This document shows, in pieces, positions 1-5,322 of a stretch of DNA of 5,889 bases. Each line of letters begins with the position of its first letter. The stretch's first letter is position 1. Where the stretch lies: positions 1 to 5,889 of the forward strand of contig JBEHXS010000169.1 of assembly GCA_048498575.1 (NCBI GenBank). Reading direction: 5' to 3'. Origin of the DNA: DASZQY01 sp048498575 (lineage in GTDB: Bacteria; Pseudomonadota; Alphaproteobacteria; Rhizobiales; Kaistiaceae). A program made the position numbers and the translations under genes. The notes under the pieces were generated by a model. The model searched no databases. It saw only the letters and a list, made by a program, of their open reading frames with translations, and had not been told where the DNA came from.

Positions 1-190
1 GTTACGCTCGTAAATTCTATGAAGCAGCGCCGCTTCGAGTTTTGTCGGGGCGCCTCGCACGATTCCAAACATCGCCTGTTCACTCGTGGCGTAAGGCTGA
101 GAGCACTATTGCGATGATGCAACGAGGCCAAATATCGGCCCATGACAGACAAGGCAATACGAGATTCATGATCGCCGGCGGCGGGGCCGC

Positions 191-218
191 TTGGCTGGCG
201 GTTAACCCGCCCTTAAAT
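191..218 (+). promoter_or_regulatory. Candidate promoter of the PBP gene
   Basis: TTGGCT (191-196) and TTAAAT (213-218), 16 bases apart, each match four of six positions of the sigma-70 -35 and -10 consensus. Transcription would begin near 225 and leave a leader of about 27 bases. The spacer holds the 8-bp palindrome GGTTAACC (200-207) and a GGCGG/CCGCC dyad (197-201 with 207-211). The CtrA-like box overlaps the spacer and -10. The call is weak because alphaproteobacterial promoters often deviate from the E. coli consensus. Confidence 0.35.
202..216 (+). promoter_or_regulatory. CtrA-type binding site, TTAA-N7-TTAA
   Basis: TTAA at 202-205 and TTAA at 213-216 are separated by exactly seven bases (CCCGCCC). 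This matches the full consensus for CtrA, the cell-cycle response regulator of alphaproteobacteria. By eye, TTAA occurs only three times in the whole window (the third at 5747-5750, inside a gene), so two copies at the exact spacing just 36 bases before a start codon is notable. If the promoter at 191-218 is right, the site overlaps its -10 region, the arrangement expected for repression. If the downstream half instead lies at a -35 position, transcription would start almost at the ATG and CtrA could activate. Binding is inferred from sequence only. Confidence 0.6.
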
Positions 219-251
219 CGCCGCATCTAGCGTCGCTTTAGGCTTCCCATC

Positions 252-2480
252 ATGGCGACGCGAAAAGCAAAAGGCAGGGGCGCCGCGGAGCGCGGCGATC
301 CCGACGACGACGCGTCGCTGGGCTTCGGCCTCGCCGACGGCGACCGGACTGTGCCGATCAAGAAGACGGCGCGGCGGGCGAAGGCCAAGACAAGCAAGAG
401 CAGGGGCAGCAAGGGCGGCGGCAAGCGCGGGCGCGGCGTGATCGGCCGCATCGCCAAGGTCGCCTTCCTGGTCTTCGCCATCGGCTTCCTGGGCGCGGCC
501 GGCGTGATCGCCTACTACGCGGCGCGGCTGCCGGCGACCGCCGACTGGACGGTGCCGGCGAAGCAGCCCAGCGTGCGCATCGTCGCCGCCGACGGCTCGC
601 TGATAACCAACCACAGCGACACCAACGGGCAGAGCCTCTCGCTGGACGAGATGTCGCCCTACCTGCCGGAGGCGGTGGTATCGATCGAGGACCGGCGCTT
701 CTACTACCATTTCGGCATCGACCCGATCGGCCTCGTGCGCGCCGCCTTCACCAACCTTGCGGCCGGCGGCGTGGTGCAGGGCGGCTCGACGCTGACCCAG
801 CAGCTCGCCAAGAACCTGTTCCTGACGCCCGACCGGACCTTCGGCCGCAAGGTGCAGGAAGCGATCCTCGCGGTGTGGCTGGAGATGCGGCTCTCCAAGC
901 AGCAGATCCTCGAGCTCTACCTCAACCGCGTCTATCTCGGCGCCGGCGCTTACGGCGTCGATGCCGCGGCGCACCGCTACTTCGGCAAGTCGGCGCGGAC
1001 GCTGAATCTCGCGGAAGCCGCGACCATCGCCGGGCTGCTCAAGGCGCCCTCGTACTATTCGCCGATCGCCAACCCGGCGGCCTCCAAGGGACGGGCGCAG
1101 CAGGTGCTGGCCGCGATGAAGGACGCCGGCTACATCAGCGACCGCGAAGTGAGCCTCGCCGACGCGACCAAGGTGACGCCGGTCAACGACGTCGCCAGCG
1201 GCAGCGGGCGTTACGTCGCGGACTGGGTGATGGACCAGCTCCCGGACTATGTCGGCGCGGTGAGCCAGGACCTGATCGTCGACACCTCGATCGACCTGAA
1301 GCTGCAGGCGGCGGCCTCCGACGCGCTCAGCCAGACGCTCACCGAGAGCGGCAAGAAATACGGGGTCGGGCAAGGCGCGATGGTAGCGATCGACCCCGAC
1401 GGGGCGGTGAAGGCGCTGGTCGGCGGGCGCGACTATGCGACGAGCCCGTTCAACCGCGCGGTGAGCGCGATGCGCCAGCCAGGCTCCTCGTTCAAGCCGT
1501 TCGTCTACCTGACGGCGCTGGAAGACGGGCTGACCCCCGAGACGGTGCGCGTCGACCAGCCGGTGTCGATCGACGGGTGGAAGCCGCAGAACTACGGCAA
1601 GGACTACAAGGGGCCGGTGACGCTGGCGACGGCGATCTCGCTGTCGCTGAACACGGTGTCGGCGCAGCTCACCCAGGAGGTCGGGCCGGCGGCGGTAGTG
1701 GCGACGGCGCATCGGCTGGGCATCACCTCGCCGCTCGCCGCGACGCCGTCGATCGCGCTCGGCACCTCCGAGGTGACGCCGCTCGAAATGACAGCGGCGT
1801 TCGTGCCCTTTTCCAACGGCGGGCGCGGGATCATCCCGCACGTCATCGACCGCATCTCGGACGACAAGGGCAACGTGCTCTACGAGCGCAGCGGCTCGGG
1901 CCGCGGCCAGGTGATCGACCCGCTCTACGTCGGCATGATGAACGCGATGCTGGAGCAGACGATCCTGACCGGCACGGGCCAGCGGGCGAAGGTGCCGGGC
2001 TGGCAGGCGGCCGGCAAGACGGGCACTAGCCAGGACTTCCGCGACGCCTGGTTCGTCGGCTACACGGCGGCGCTGACCACCGGCGTGTGGTTCGGCAACG
2101 ACGACGATTCACCGACCAAGCAGGCGAGCGGCTCGAACCTGCCGGCGGTGGCGTGGAACCGGTTCATGACGGTGGCGCTGAAGGGCGTGCAGGTGGCGGA
2201 CCTGCCCGGCAACTACCAGATCGGCGCGCCGCAGAACTACCAGGTGGCGGCAGGCCAGACCGGGCAGCCGCCCGACCTCTACGCCAGCGTCGGCGAGGAC
2301 GGACGGCCGCTGGTGCTGGCACCGGAGACCGACCCGATCGGCCAGATCGCCGAGCAGGACGACGGCGACCCGGATGCCGGGCTGCCGCTGCCGCCGACCG
2401 GTGTCGGCACCGCGGCGGGCAACCCCGATTACGTGCCGGTGCGGCGGCGGAACTTCTTCGAGCGGCTGTTCGGCGGCTAG
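252..2480 (+). CDS. Class A penicillin-binding protein (bifunctional transglycosylase/transpeptidase, PBP1A family)
   Basis: The 742-residue product polymerises glycan strands from lipid II and cross-links their peptides on the outer face of the inner membrane. A basic, low-complexity cytoplasmic tail rich in Lys, Arg, Ser and Gly (about residues 37-67) precedes one membrane anchor (about 69-92). The GT51 glycosyltransferase domain shows EDRRFYYHFG (catalytic Glu146), GGSTLTQQLAKNLFL (177-191) and KQQILELYLNRVYLG (216-230). The transpeptidase domain has all three active-site motifs: SSFK with nucleophile Ser412, SLN (465-467) and KTGTS (589-593). The C-terminal tail (about 650-742) is Pro/Asp-rich and ends in a basic-aromatic stretch. 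The protein is shorter than E. coli PBP1a (about 850), suggesting the inserted domain is missing. Rhizobia carry several such paralogues, and I cannot say which this is. The ATG at 252 has only a weak AGG (240-242) as ribosome binding site. A CtrA-like box lies just upstream. Confidence 0.96.
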   Translation: MATRKAKGRGAAERGDPDDDASLGFGLADGDRTVPIKKTARRAKAKTSKSRGSKGGGKRGRGVIGRIAKVAFLVFAIGFLGAAGVIAYYAARLPATADWTVPAKQPSVRIVAADGSLITNHSDTNGQSLSLDEMSPYLPEAVVSIEDRRFYYHFGIDPIGLVRAAFTNLAAGGVVQGGSTLTQQLAKNLFLTPDRTFGRKVQEAILAVWLEMRLSKQQILELYLNRVYLGAGAYGVDAAAHRYFGKSARTLNLAEAATIAGLLKAPSYYSPIANPAASKGRAQQVLAAMKDAGYISDREVSLADATKVTPVNDVASGSGRYVADWVMDQLPDYVGAVSQDLIVDTSIDLKLQAAASDALSQTLTESGKKYGVGQGAMVAIDPDGAVKALVGGRDYATSPFNRAVSAMRQPGSSFKPFVYLTALEDGLTPETVRVDQPVSIDGWKPQNYGKDYKGPVTLATAISLSLNTVSAQLTQEVGPAAVVATAHRLGITSPLAATPSIALGTSEVTPLEMTAAFVPFSNGGRGIIPHVIDRISDDKGNVLYERSGSGRGQVIDPLYVGMMNAMLEQTILTGTGQRAKVPGWQAAGKTGTSQDFRDAWFVGYTAALTTGVWFGNDDDSPTKQASGSNLPAVAWNRFMTVALKGVQVADLPGNYQIGAPQNYQVAAGQTGQPPDLYASVGEDGRPLVLAPETDPIGQIAEQDDGDPDAGLPLPPTGVGTAAGNPDYVPVRRRNFFERLFGG

Positions 2481-3673
2481 GCCGGAGCGGTGCGCAGGCG
2501 CGCGCCGCCGACGTAGATCACCAGCGCCAGCGCGCCGGTGACGCCGAGCACGCAGGCATTGGCAAAGGCGGCATCGCCGAACAGGACGCCGGCCGCGCCG
2601 AGCACGACCGCGGCGGTGGTCATGTGCAGGAAGCCGATGAGCGAGGAGGCGGCCCCTGCCCGCTCGGGAAACGGCGTCAGCGCGGCGGCGATGCCCTGCG
2701 GAATGATGATGCCGATGCCGATCATGTAGACGACGACGGGAATGATGAACTCGACGACGCGACCGGGGCCCAGGGCAATGGCGGCGGGGAGCAGGACGCC
2801 GCCGGCGGCGAGGAAGGCGCAGCCGCCGCCGACGGCGCGATCGAGCCCGCGGCGGGTGGCGATGATGCGCCCAAGGAACGTGCCGACGATGTAGCCGAGC
2901 GCGCCGATGGCGAAGGTGAAGCCATAGCCGACGGGCGACAGCCGATAGTGGCCCTGGACGATGAAGGACGAGACGCCGACGTAGGTGATGAGGCCGCCGT
3001 AGCTGAGGCAGACCATCGCGGCGTAGATGCGGAAGGTGGGGTCGCCGGCGATGACGCGATAGGAGGCGAGGATGCTGGCCGGCGAGAGCCGGGCGGCGCG
3101 GCGGCCGCCGATCGTCTCGGGCAGAATGAAGGCGACGGCGAGAAAGGCGAGCACACCGGACGCCGTCATGATCCAGAAGTTCGACTGCCAGCCGAAGTGC
3201 ACATCGAGAAAGCCGCCGACGGCCGGGGCAACGATGGGCACGACGCCCATGATCGACGACATCACCGACAGCAGAGTACCGGCGCGCACGCCGGAGTGAA
3301 TGTCGCGGACGATGGTGCGGGCAAGGATGATCGGCGCGGCGGCGGCGACCGCCTGGACGACACGGGCGACGATCAGCGCCTCTAGCGAGGGCGCGACGAC
3401 GCAGGCGAGGCTTGCGAGGACGTAGCCGGCGAGCCCGATGAGCAGCACGGGCCGGCGTCCGACGCGATCGGAGATCGGCCCGTAGATGATCTGGGCGAGG
3501 GCGAAGCCAACGTAATAGGCGGTGATGGTGGCCTGGGCGCCGGCGGCGGTCGTGTTGAAGACGCGCGCCATGGAGGGCAGCGAGGGCAGGAAGATGTCCG
3601 TCGACATCGGCCCGATCATCGTCAGGAACGCGAGCAGCAGCGTGAAGGCGGGCGTATCGGGCTTGAGGCGCAT
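2477..3673 (-). CDS. Bcr/CflA-family MFS drug efflux transporter
   Basis: The 398-residue product is a hydrophobic 12-helix transporter of the DHA1 group, predicted to export drugs or other small molecules across the inner membrane in exchange for protons. Typical marks are MSTDIFLPSLP in helix 1 (residues 23-33), the motif-A loop GPISDRVGRRPVLL (65-78) between helices 2 and 3, ARVVQAVAAAAP in helix 4 (103-114), and the motif-C-like run GVVPIVAPAVGGF in helix 5 (143-155). Length is usual for the family. Substrate cannot be read from sequence; family members handle bicyclomycin, chloramphenicol, sulfonamides or cysteine. The start at 3673 is the ATG giving a full helix 1, but no purine-rich ribosome binding site precedes it; a 9-bp inverted repeat lies 10 bases upstream instead. 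It may be co-transcribed with the metallopeptidase gene 82 bases upstream. Its TAG overlaps the stop of the convergent penicillin-binding protein gene. Confidence 0.93.
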   Translation of the reverse strand: MRLKPDTPAFTLLLAFLTMIGPMSTDIFLPSLPSMARVFNTTAAGAQATITAYYVGFALAQIIYGPISDRVGRRPVLLIGLAGYVLASLACVVAPSLEALIVARVVQAVAAAAPIILARTIVRDIHSGVRAGTLLSVMSSIMGVVPIVAPAVGGFLDVHFGWQSNFWIMTASGVLAFLAVAFILPETIGGRRAARLSPASILASYRVIAGDPTFRIYAAMVCLSYGGLITYVGVSSFIVQGHYRLSPVGYGFTFAIGALGYIVGTFLGRIIATRRGLDRAVGGGCAFLAAGGVLLPAAIALGPGRVVEFIIPVVVYMIGIGIIIPQGIAAALTPFPERAGAASSLIGFLHMTTAAVVLGAAGVLFGDAAFANACVLGVTGALALVIYVGGARLRTAPA

Positions 3674-3683
3674 GCGGCGGGAG

Positions 3684-3721
3684 GCGAAGGCGGGCGGGCA
3701 CTTCGAGACTTACGCCTTCGC
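3684..3721. repeat. 9-bp inverted repeat just upstream of the MFS gene
   Basis: GCGAAGGCG (3684-3692) and CGCCTTCGC (3713-3721) are perfect reverse complements separated by 20 bases. The pair lies in the 82-base gap between the metallopeptidase stop and the exporter start, ending 10 bases before the exporter ATG. In RNA it could form a hairpin next to the start codon; in DNA it could be a regulator site. No run of T follows on the leftward strand, so it does not look like a rho-independent terminator. Confidence 0.55.
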
Positions 3722-3755
3722 GGCGGAGCCGGCCAGCGCCAGAAGCGCGCGGCGG

Positions 3756-4514
3756 CTATTCGGCGGCGATGGCGTGGAGCGTGGCGCCGTTGGTGCGCAG
3801 CCAGGCGCGGGCAGCGGACGACTGGGGCGCGAGATGCTCGCAGATGCGCCAGAAACGCGGCGAATGGTTGAGCTCGGCGAGGTGGGCAACCTCGTGGGCG
3901 GCGAGATAATCGAGCACGGCCGGCGGCGCCATGACCAGCCGCCACGAGAACGACAGGTGACCATCGGCCGAGCACGAGCCCCAGCGGCTGACCTGATCAC
4001 GCACGCGGATGGATTTGGCGCGGACGCCCAGCGCCAGGGTGTGGCGGATGACCGCCCACTCGAGATCGCGCCTCGCCTCGCGCTTCAGGAAATCGACGAC
4101 GCGGCGGCGGAGCTGCCCCGTATCGCCCAGTTCGGGCGTGGGCACGACGAGAGCGGCGCCGGCGATATCGTTGGCGACGGCGACGGTGCCGCGCGTGCCC
4201 GGCGCGTGGCGGATGACGTGCATGACGCCGCGGATCGGAATCGACGTGCCGTCCGCGATGACGGTGGCGGCGGGCAGCTTCTCGATCTGGTGCTTCAGCC
4301 AGGCGGCGTGGCGCTCGAGGAAGCGGCGGGCCTCATGGAGCGAGCCGCGCTTCGGCATGGTGAGCACCGGCGCGCGGCTAGGCCCGCTGACGCGCAGCGT
4401 ATAGTTGCGGGCGCGCGGATGGCGGCGGAGATCAATGGCGACGACGCCAGAATCGGTGGCGATCTCGAAGCGATCCGGAAAGGGCTCCGCCGGGCGGCGG
4501 GCGACGAAGGCCAT
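3756..4514 (-). CDS. YgjP-like (DUF45/PF01863) zinc metallopeptidase
   Basis: From the ATG at 4514 the product has 252 residues. It carries the YgjP-family signature in order: SRWGSCS (about 176-182), the zinc site HEVAH (207-211), and NHSPRFW with a probable third zinc ligand, His217. This gives HExxH plus a downstream His, as in SprT/YgjP-type gluzincin-like proteases. No signal peptide or membrane segment is seen, so it should be cytoplasmic. The family is poorly understood; peptidase activity is predicted from the motif and substrates are unknown. Start choice is uncertain: the frame extends eight codons upstream to a TTG at 4538, and neither start has a clear ribosome binding site. ATG is preferred for codon type. 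A strong terminator upstream (4608-4642) suggests its own promoter, although none is convincing in the short gap. The MFS exporter gene follows 82 bases downstream on the same strand. Confidence 0.9.
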   Translation of the reverse strand: MAFVARRPAEPFPDRFEIATDSGVVAIDLRRHPRARNYTLRVSGPSRAPVLTMPKRGSLHEARRFLERHAAWLKHQIEKLPAATVIADGTSIPIRGVMHVIRHAPGTRGTVAVANDIAGAALVVPTPELGDTGQLRRRVVDFLKREARRDLEWAVIRHTLALGVRAKSIRVRDQVSRWGSCSADGHLSFSWRLVMAPPAVLDYLAAHEVAHLAELNHSPRFWRICEHLAPQSSAARAWLRTNGATLHAIAAE

Positions 4515-4561
4515 GGGCGCGAAATTCGCTCGAATCAAACGGGCGCGGCCATCATGGCACG

Positions 4562-4576
4562 GCGGATTCGTTCCGC
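4562..4576. repeat. Short inverted repeat in the metallopeptidase leader
   Basis: GCGGA (4562-4566) and TCCGC (4572-4576) form a perfect 5-bp dyad around the loop TTCGT. A GANTC site (GATTC, 4565-4569) lies inside it. It is short and could be chance in this base composition, but it sits next to two larger hairpins in the same leader. Confidence 0.3.
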
Positions 4577-4580
4577 ATAT

Positions 4581-4611
4581 GTTTCCCCGCCGTCACTTGG
4601 TGGCGGGAAAC
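4581..4611. repeat. Imperfect inverted repeat between terminator and metallopeptidase gene
   Basis: GTTTCCC (4581-4587) pairs with GGGAAAC (4605-4611). After one bulged C, GCC (4589-4591) pairs with GGC (4602-4604), giving ten base pairs around a 10-base loop. It directly abuts the terminator hairpin at 4614-4642. It could be a second terminator stem, or an operator or leader structure for the metallopeptidase gene. On the leftward strand no T-run follows, so a terminator role by itself is unlikely. Confidence 0.5.
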
Positions 4612-4642
4612 AAAAACGGCGGGGCCAAAAGCTCCGCCGTTT
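4608..4642 (-). terminator. Rho-independent terminator of the DUF2852 gene
   Basis: AAACGGCGG (4614-4622) and CCGCCGTTT (4634-4642) form a perfect 9-bp stem. It can extend three more pairs inward (one of them G-T) around a CAAAA loop. Read leftward, the stem is followed by a T-rich tail, TTTTTGTTT including the foot of the stem. It starts 26 bases after the stop codon of the DUF2852 gene, as expected for an intrinsic terminator. Confidence 0.85.
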
Positions 4643-4668
4643 CAGGATGATGGCACTTTCGCCGTCAG

Positions 4669-5109
4669 TCAGAGATCGATGGTGTCGCCCTTCGGCTTGG
4701 CGCGTTTCTCGCGGTCGGCCATGAAGCGATCGAACTCGTCCTTGTCGCGGGCACGGCGCAGGTCGTGCACGTACTGCTCGAACTCGCGGCGCTCGTCGTC
4801 GAGCTTCCGGCGCTCTTCATCGAGCCGGCGAAGCTCGGCGTCGCGATAATCGTCGAAGGCGCTGTTGCCGCTGCGGCTAAAGCCGCGGCCGGCCCAATCG
4901 CCGCCGCGTGGGCCACGAACCCAATCGGACGAGGCGGCGTTGCGGCACATGCCTTCGAAGCGGCTGCCGAAATGGCGCATGCGATGGCCCCAGAAGAGGA
5001 AGGCCACGAGCAGCGCCAGTCCCAGCGGCCAGGCGACCCAGAAAGCGAGAAGCACCAGAATAATAGGCAGCGGCGACCAAGCCGGGCGCAGCGCATGACC
5101 GTAGAACAT
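4669..5109 (-). CDS. DUF2852-type small membrane protein with C-terminal coiled coil
   Basis: The 146-residue product has a short N-terminus, one or two membrane-spanning stretches (about residues 14-40, very hydrophobic), a juxtamembrane WGHRMRHFG stretch and a Gly/Arg linker. The C-terminal half is highly charged (about 85-135) and predicted to form a coiled coil, with repeats of the form LDEERRKLDDERREF. This layout matches the alphaproteobacterial family DUF2852 as I remember it; function is unknown. It is probably an inner-membrane protein with a cytoplasmic helix that could bind a partner. The frame is open for 52 further codons upstream to 5265, but that extension runs through a terminator and the palindrome. 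The ATG at 5109 has a good AGGGAA ribosome binding site five bases away, so I choose it. Terminators on both sides mark it as a single-gene unit. Confidence 0.85.
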   Translation of the reverse strand: MFYGHALRPAWSPLPIILVLLAFWVAWPLGLALLVAFLFWGHRMRHFGSRFEGMCRNAASSDWVRGPRGGDWAGRGFSRSGNSAFDDYRDAELRRLDEERRKLDDERREFEQYVHDLRRARDKDEFDRFMADREKRAKPKGDTIDL

Positions 5110-5114
5110 CGTCG

Positions 5115-5128
5115 TTCCCTTTCCCTCC
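5115..5128 (-). promoter_or_regulatory. Ribosome binding site of the DUF2852 gene
   Basis: Read leftward the sequence is GGAGGGAAAGGGAA, followed after five bases by the ATG at 5109. The AGGGAA part (5115-5120) is well spaced; the stronger GGAGG part lies about 13 bases away. It is the only clear Shine-Dalgarno sequence among the gene starts in this window and decides the start of this gene against the longer open frame. Confidence 0.7.
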
Positions 5129-5137
5129 GTGGGAGTA

Positions 5138-5157
5138 TCGTACGTAACAACGTACGA
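5138..5157. promoter_or_regulatory. Perfect 20-bp palindromic operator candidate before the DUF2852 gene
   Basis: TCGTACGT (5138-5145) and ACGTACGA (5150-5157) are exact reverse complements separated by AACA. The dyad lies 28 bases upstream of the ATG at 5109 and downstream of the phaZ-side terminator, so it sits in the only space available for this gene's promoter. A possible -10 element, GATACT read leftward (5134-5139), overlaps its edge, though no good -35 is seen. Size and symmetry fit a dimeric regulator such as a TetR- or LuxR-type protein. The regulator is not in the window. Confidence 0.6.
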
Positions 5158-5185
5158 CGTGGTGGAGGCAAGGGGGCCTTTCAAG

Positions 5186-5214
5186 AAAAAAGCGACAGGG
5201 CCTTGTCGCTTTTT
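5186..5214. terminator. Bidirectional rho-independent terminator, serving the PHA depolymerase gene
   Basis: AAAAAGCGACA (5187-5197) and TGTCGCTTTTT (5204-5214) form a perfect 11-bp stem around a 6-base loop. The A and T runs make it competent in both directions; read leftward the stem ends in TTTTTT followed by CTTG. It lies 109 bases beyond the stop of the PHA depolymerase gene and before the DUF2852 promoter region, so its obvious role is to end the leftward depolymerase transcript. Confidence 0.88.
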
Positions 5215-5235
5215 GGCCGCAGGGCGGGTCGGAGA

Positions 5236-5243
5236 CCCCCCCC
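5236..5243. repeat. C8 homopolymer tract
   Basis: Eight consecutive C residues, followed by T and CCCC, lie in the non-coding gap between the depolymerase stop and the terminator. On the leftward transcript this is a run of G. It could slip in replication or be a sequencing weak point; no coding frame depends on it. Confidence 0.5.
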
Positions 5244-5267
5244 TCCCCGAAGCGGCCTGCTGCAATT

Positions 5268-5314
5268 CCGGCCTGCCCCCAAGGGAGGTTAGCGTTGGGG
5301 ATGGCTCAGGCCGG
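5268..5314. repeat. Nested inverted repeat downstream of the PHA depolymerase gene
   Basis: CCGGCCTG (5268-5275) pairs with CAGGCCGG (5307-5314), and inside it CCCCAA (5277-5282) pairs with TTGGGG (5295-5300). Together this gives 14 base pairs with an uneven internal loop and a 12-base end loop. It begins 8 bases after the depolymerase stop on the leftward strand. No T-run follows, so it may stabilise the mRNA 3' end or precede the real terminator at 5186-5214. Confidence 0.5.
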
Positions 5315-5322
5315 CTTGCGCC

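Larger units (their letters stand above)
1..251. other. Leader region upstream of the penicillin-binding protein gene, no convincing gene
   Basis: This stretch is visibly less GC-rich than the rest of the window and shows no recognisable protein. One rightward frame stays open from the left edge to a TAG at 228-230, but its translation (ending in NPPLNRRI) matches no family I know, has no ribosome binding site, and runs through the regulatory site at 202-216. I therefore treat it as chance, or at best the unrecognised tail of a gene outside the window. The region holds two GANTC sites (61-65 and 163-167), the CtrA-like box and a weak promoter. A possible weak leftward promoter (AGGCAA at 152-157 and CAAATA at 129-134 as read on the + strand, 17-base spacing) could serve a divergent gene beyond the left edge; this is only a guess. 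Confidence 0.5.

Noticed and set aside
42..230. A 62-codon rightward ORF in the leader
   Set aside because: It has a TTG start without ribosome binding site and no recognisable sequence, and it overlaps the CtrA-like box and candidate promoter.
213..1841. A 542-codon open frame on the minus strand across the penicillin-binding protein gene
   Set aside because: It is rich in Arg, His and Gly in the way expected for antisense frames of GC-rich coding DNA and matches no family, while the opposite strand encodes a full set of PBP motifs.
875..2029. A 384-codon rightward frame inside the penicillin-binding protein gene
   Set aside because: It is a shifted frame of a well-supported gene with Arg/Gly/Ala-rich translation and no family signature.
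2087..3701. Long open frames on both strands over the PBP end and the MFS gene (2087-3385 rightward, 2109-3701 leftward)
   Set aside because: Both are low-complexity frames produced by GC-rich codon use. The MFS frame at 2477-3673 alone has membrane helices and family motifs.
3522..4724. A 400-codon rightward frame opposite the metallopeptidase gene
   Set aside because: Its translation has no recognisable domain and it crosses the terminator at 4608-4642, while the opposite strand encodes the HEVAH protease.
5110..5265. An N-terminal extension of the DUF2852 protein to 5265
   Set aside because: It would translate through a strong terminator hairpin and the palindrome, and a good ribosome binding site precedes the ATG at 5109.
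4765..5292. A 175-codon rightward frame opposite the DUF2852 gene
   Set aside because: It is an Ala/Arg-rich shadow frame that runs through the terminator at 5186-5214 and has no domain signature.
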